A stretch of 64,000 nt of DNA from Methylomonas methanica MC09 (GTDB taxonomy: Bacteria; Pseudomonadota; Gammaproteobacteria; Methylococcales; Methylomonadaceae): contig NC_015572.1 of assembly GCF_000214665.1 (NCBI RefSeq), positions 2,170,001 to 2,234,000 of the forward strand. The letters are read 5' to 3'. A program made the translations under genes and the position numbers. The notes beneath the pieces were generated by a model. The model was not told the DNA's origin. It searched no databases and saw nothing but the letters and a program-made list of their open reading frames with translations. Positions 62,106-64,000 of the stretch are shown piece by piece; the stretch's first letter is position 1; the number at the start of each line of letters is the position of its first letter.

Positions 62106-62954
62106 ATGAATGCCAGGCGGATGTTCGTGTTGGGGATATCACTGTCAACACTGGTGTGGGCGGCATCCGAATACAGCGATTACTTGGCTGCGCTCAGTGT
62201 AAGAGAGTCTGGTAACAATCCAGCCAGTGTGAACCCCTATGGGTTTTTAGGCAGCTATCAAATGGGCGAAAGCGCTTTGATCGATGCGGGCTACTATCAA
62301 CAAGACTCGACGCCGAACGTCAACGATTGGCAAGGTAGCTGGACGGGAAAAAACGGTATTTACAGTAAAGCCGATTTTTTAGCAAATGCTGCTGGACAAA
62401 CGCAAGCCATTAGTGATTTCAACAGCAAACAATGGAGTACGATACAAACGTTGGGGCTGGACAGTTACGTCGGTCAAACAGTGGGCGGCATGCTGTTGAC
62501 CGAGTCGGGTTTGTTGGCCGGCGCTCATCTGGTGGGGGTGGGTGGGCTTCGATCGTTTTTAAAGTCCAATGGCACTGTGCTCCCCAGTGATGCCAACCAC
62601 ACTTCAATCACCCAATATATAGCGGCTTTTAATGGCTTTAACATTGCGGCAATTACAGGTAATACGACTTCTGGCGGCAATGGTGTTAGCGGAATGCAAA
62701 ATCCACAAGCCGGTAAACCTCAGCCATCGCCTTCGACCGCTTTTGCCTCTGGCGCTGGGGGTATAAGCTTTCAGAATATCAAAACGGCGATTCAGTCGAT
62801 CATCGCCATCCTGCTGTTTTTGTGGACAGCCTTTGTGACCTGGGGTCAATTCAAATTATGGGGTGACAACGGTATCTCGATGATGGGGATGCAGACTAAT
62901 ATTTTCAGGGCGAGTGTCGTAATGCTGTTACTGATGTTTATTTTTATGACGTAG
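62106..62954 (+). CDS. Exported muramidase-like protein with a pilin-like hydrophobic tail
   Basis: A 282-residue protein: signal peptide (cleavage near VWA-ASE), a lysozyme/transglycosylase-like segment (LAALSVRESGNNPASVNPYG, then FLGSYQMGESALIDAGYYQ) with a probable catalytic Glu in VRESG, a linker, and a C-terminal pair of membrane helices (TAIQSIIAILLFLWTAFVTW, ASVVMLLLMFIFM) that looks like the small TIGR03758/DUF3262 proteins. This fusion would anchor a cell-wall hydrolase at the membrane. It is the last recognisable gene of the transfer operon. Confidence 0.75.
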   Translation: MNARRMFVLGISLSTLVWAASEYSDYLAALSVRESGNNPASVNPYGFLGSYQMGESALIDAGYYQQDSTPNVNDWQGSWTGKNGIYSKADFLANAAGQTQAISDFNSKQWSTIQTLGLDSYVGQTVGGMLLTESGLLAGAHLVGVGGLRSFLKSNGTVLPSDANHTSITQYIAAFNGFNIAAITGNTTSGGNGVSGMQNPQAGKPQPSPSTAFASGAGGISFQNIKTAIQSIIAILLFLWTAFVTWGQFKLWGDNGISMMGMQTNIFRASVVMLLLMFIFMT

Positions 62955-62978
62955 ACTTTCTGCTAAATCGGGGAATGA

Positions 62979-63614
62979 TCAATAAAGACCGCCTTCCCGA
63001 TAACCATCATCCCATTTTCCAGTAGCGTAATTGTAAGCAGAGCCACCCCATTTAGTCTCGAAATCCTGTTTAATTCGATCTGTCAGGCCTATCCGAGCGA
63101 CTAAAATAAATCCGAATGTATAAAAAACAGCATTTGCCAAATGTTCGATAAAAGGCGTGAACAGGATGAGTGTTGCAAGCAAGGTTCCGACAAGCCACCA
63201 AAGCGTGGCTTTATCTCTAATCAATTGCCCTGCATGTTTCAATACGACTCGGCGAATGGTGATGACCAATAATTTGAATTGAATGTGCCGGGTGATCCCC
63301 AATCCCAGTAAACTCAGGATCAACAGGCTGGCGGCAACTATCATTGCTAGGCAACCGGCAACACCCAGATTGACGATCCATTTAATGCTATGGTCAGAAT
63401 CTAAAATCGATCCCATCACCAGCGGAAAAGTCGCGACGCCGCCGAAAAGCGTTAGCCACTTACCGGCGCTATTAAGCCAGAACAACACTTTGTCAGTGAA
63501 AAATGCGGCATCCCGATCCCGTTGCATGTTGCAAAGCACGGTGTTCAATCGATAAACCGCTGTCAGCAGACAGAGGGGTAAAACAATGGCCAGGATGAAT
63601 AAAAAGGTTTGCAT
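62979..63614 (-). CDS. Multi-helix membrane protein, unknown function
   Basis: A 211-residue protein with four or more membrane helices (LFILAIVLPLCLLTAVYRL near the start; VAGCLAMIVAASLLILSLLG; LVGTLLATLILFTPFI) and a conserved-looking C-terminal tail (GSAYNYATGKWDDGYREGGL). No family is recognised. The ATG at 63614 has GGAGGG five bases upstream, so the TTG at 63626 is rejected. It is convergent with the transfer operon. Confidence 0.7.
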   Translation of the reverse strand: MQTFLFILAIVLPLCLLTAVYRLNTVLCNMQRDRDAAFFTDKVLFWLNSAGKWLTLFGGVATFPLVMGSILDSDHSIKWIVNLGVAGCLAMIVAASLLILSLLGLGITRHIQFKLLVITIRRVVLKHAGQLIRDKATLWWLVGTLLATLILFTPFIEHLANAVFYTFGFILVARIGLTDRIKQDFETKWGGSAYNYATGKWDDGYREGGLY

Positions 63615-63626
63615 AATGCCCTCCAA

Positions 63627-64000
63627 TACAAAAAACGCAGGCGCTTATGAGTCTCGTTGTAATGTTCGCTGAGCCAGAGTTCACCATTTTAAAAGAGTAG
63701 CGGCTCAGATAAGTTGCTTTGAAACCAAGCCTAACAAAATCAAGCATTGGCTGTCCATTTATAAATCAGGTTTGGCATTGATTTGGCAGGAGTGCAGTTG
63801 TTTCGATGCCTGGCAGAAGGAGTGCTGATCACAGAGCGGCTTCAAAAAGGAATCGTCGGGCCATGCCAATCCATTGCTTTACGTGGCGTGGCTTTTGACA
63901 GCGCTACCTCGGCACTGCCCCAACCGGCACAGCCGTGCCGTCCGCGCCGGCCTCTGAACAGATTCAACAAGCATTTGGCTTTGGCGTAAAACCTGAAAAA
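63627..64000. other. Right end of window, no gene assigned
   Basis: About 370 bp. Two weak possibilities are seen: a plus-strand frame reading PSAPASEQIQQAFGFGVKPE to the edge, with only a GTG as possible start, and a minus-strand frame entering from the edge. Neither can be supported from the sequence at hand. No inverted repeat or att-like sequence is clear. Confidence 0.35.

Noticed and set aside
63783..63989. 68-residue frame at the right end as a gene or transposase
   Set aside because: Arg/Pro-rich with no recognised motif; a different frame over the same bases looks equally plausible, so no call is made.

Overview
The window looks like a gammaproteobacterial chromosome, most likely a methanotroph of the Methylomonas/Methylobacter kind. 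This is an inference from protein style, a moderately GC-rich backbone and several dispersed palindromic repeats; no rRNA, tRNA or methane-oxidation gene is present. Most of it (about 11.8 kb to at least 63.6 kb) is one integrative and conjugative element (ICE) of the genomic-island class (MPF_G; PFGI-1/PAGI-2/SPI-7-like). Neither the integrase nor an att site is visible, so the element continues beyond the right edge, and its left end is uncertain.

Layout. 1-8158 (minus strand) is a three-gene secreted-protein operon: an alpha/alpha-toroid (squalene-cyclase-like) protein, a small exported protein and a giant RHS/YD-repeat protein with a degenerate transglutaminase-like N-terminus, cut by the window edge. 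8.2-11.65 kb is repeat- and transposon-rich: an IS256-family remnant and an intact IS66-family element with 8-bp target duplications. 11.8-16.3 kb carries ICE accessory genes (zinc finger, DUF3577, RadC, DUF932, DUF6876 and others). Five of them have a similar structured 5' leader, and two of these also have an upstream pseudoknot-like element present in two covarying copies. 16.4-20.4 kb is an SOS module: umuDC divergent from a DnaQ-like exonuclease/GIY-YIG fusion and a YedK/HMCES gene, with a GTTC-N7-GTTC motif between them. 20.5-25.8 kb is mixed cargo (Sel1 lipoprotein, S41-like protein, MNT nucleotidyltransferase, ProQ/FinO).

26.2-28.95 kb starts the transfer region (PilL-like, TIGR03759, lytic transglycosylase). 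It is split by about 9.6 kb of cargo: DsbA-like, ParB-like, a helicase remnant, an IS1380-interrupted membrane-protein locus, a HEPN/zinc-ribbon protein, retropepsin, DUF6794, flavin reductase and a tyrosine recombinase. 38.6-42.5 kb resumes with TIGR03765, TraD and TIGR03747, the last split by an IS200-type element. 43.0-47.7 kb is a second cargo block: a DUF2971 protein, then an AT-rich LRR / J-domain / FRG three-gene cassette bracketed by inverted copies of a dispersed repeat. 48.2-62.95 kb is the mating-pair formation operon (RAQPRD through the VirB4-type ATPase, TIGR03755-57, TraG and a muramidase-like protein). Within it TIGR03756 is split by an IS3-family element whose precise removal restores the reading frame.

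Taken together, the element encodes a complete type of DNA-export apparatus, but two core genes carry insertions, so transfer may currently be impaired. Protein-family names are from recognised motifs and conserved gene order, not from database searches.
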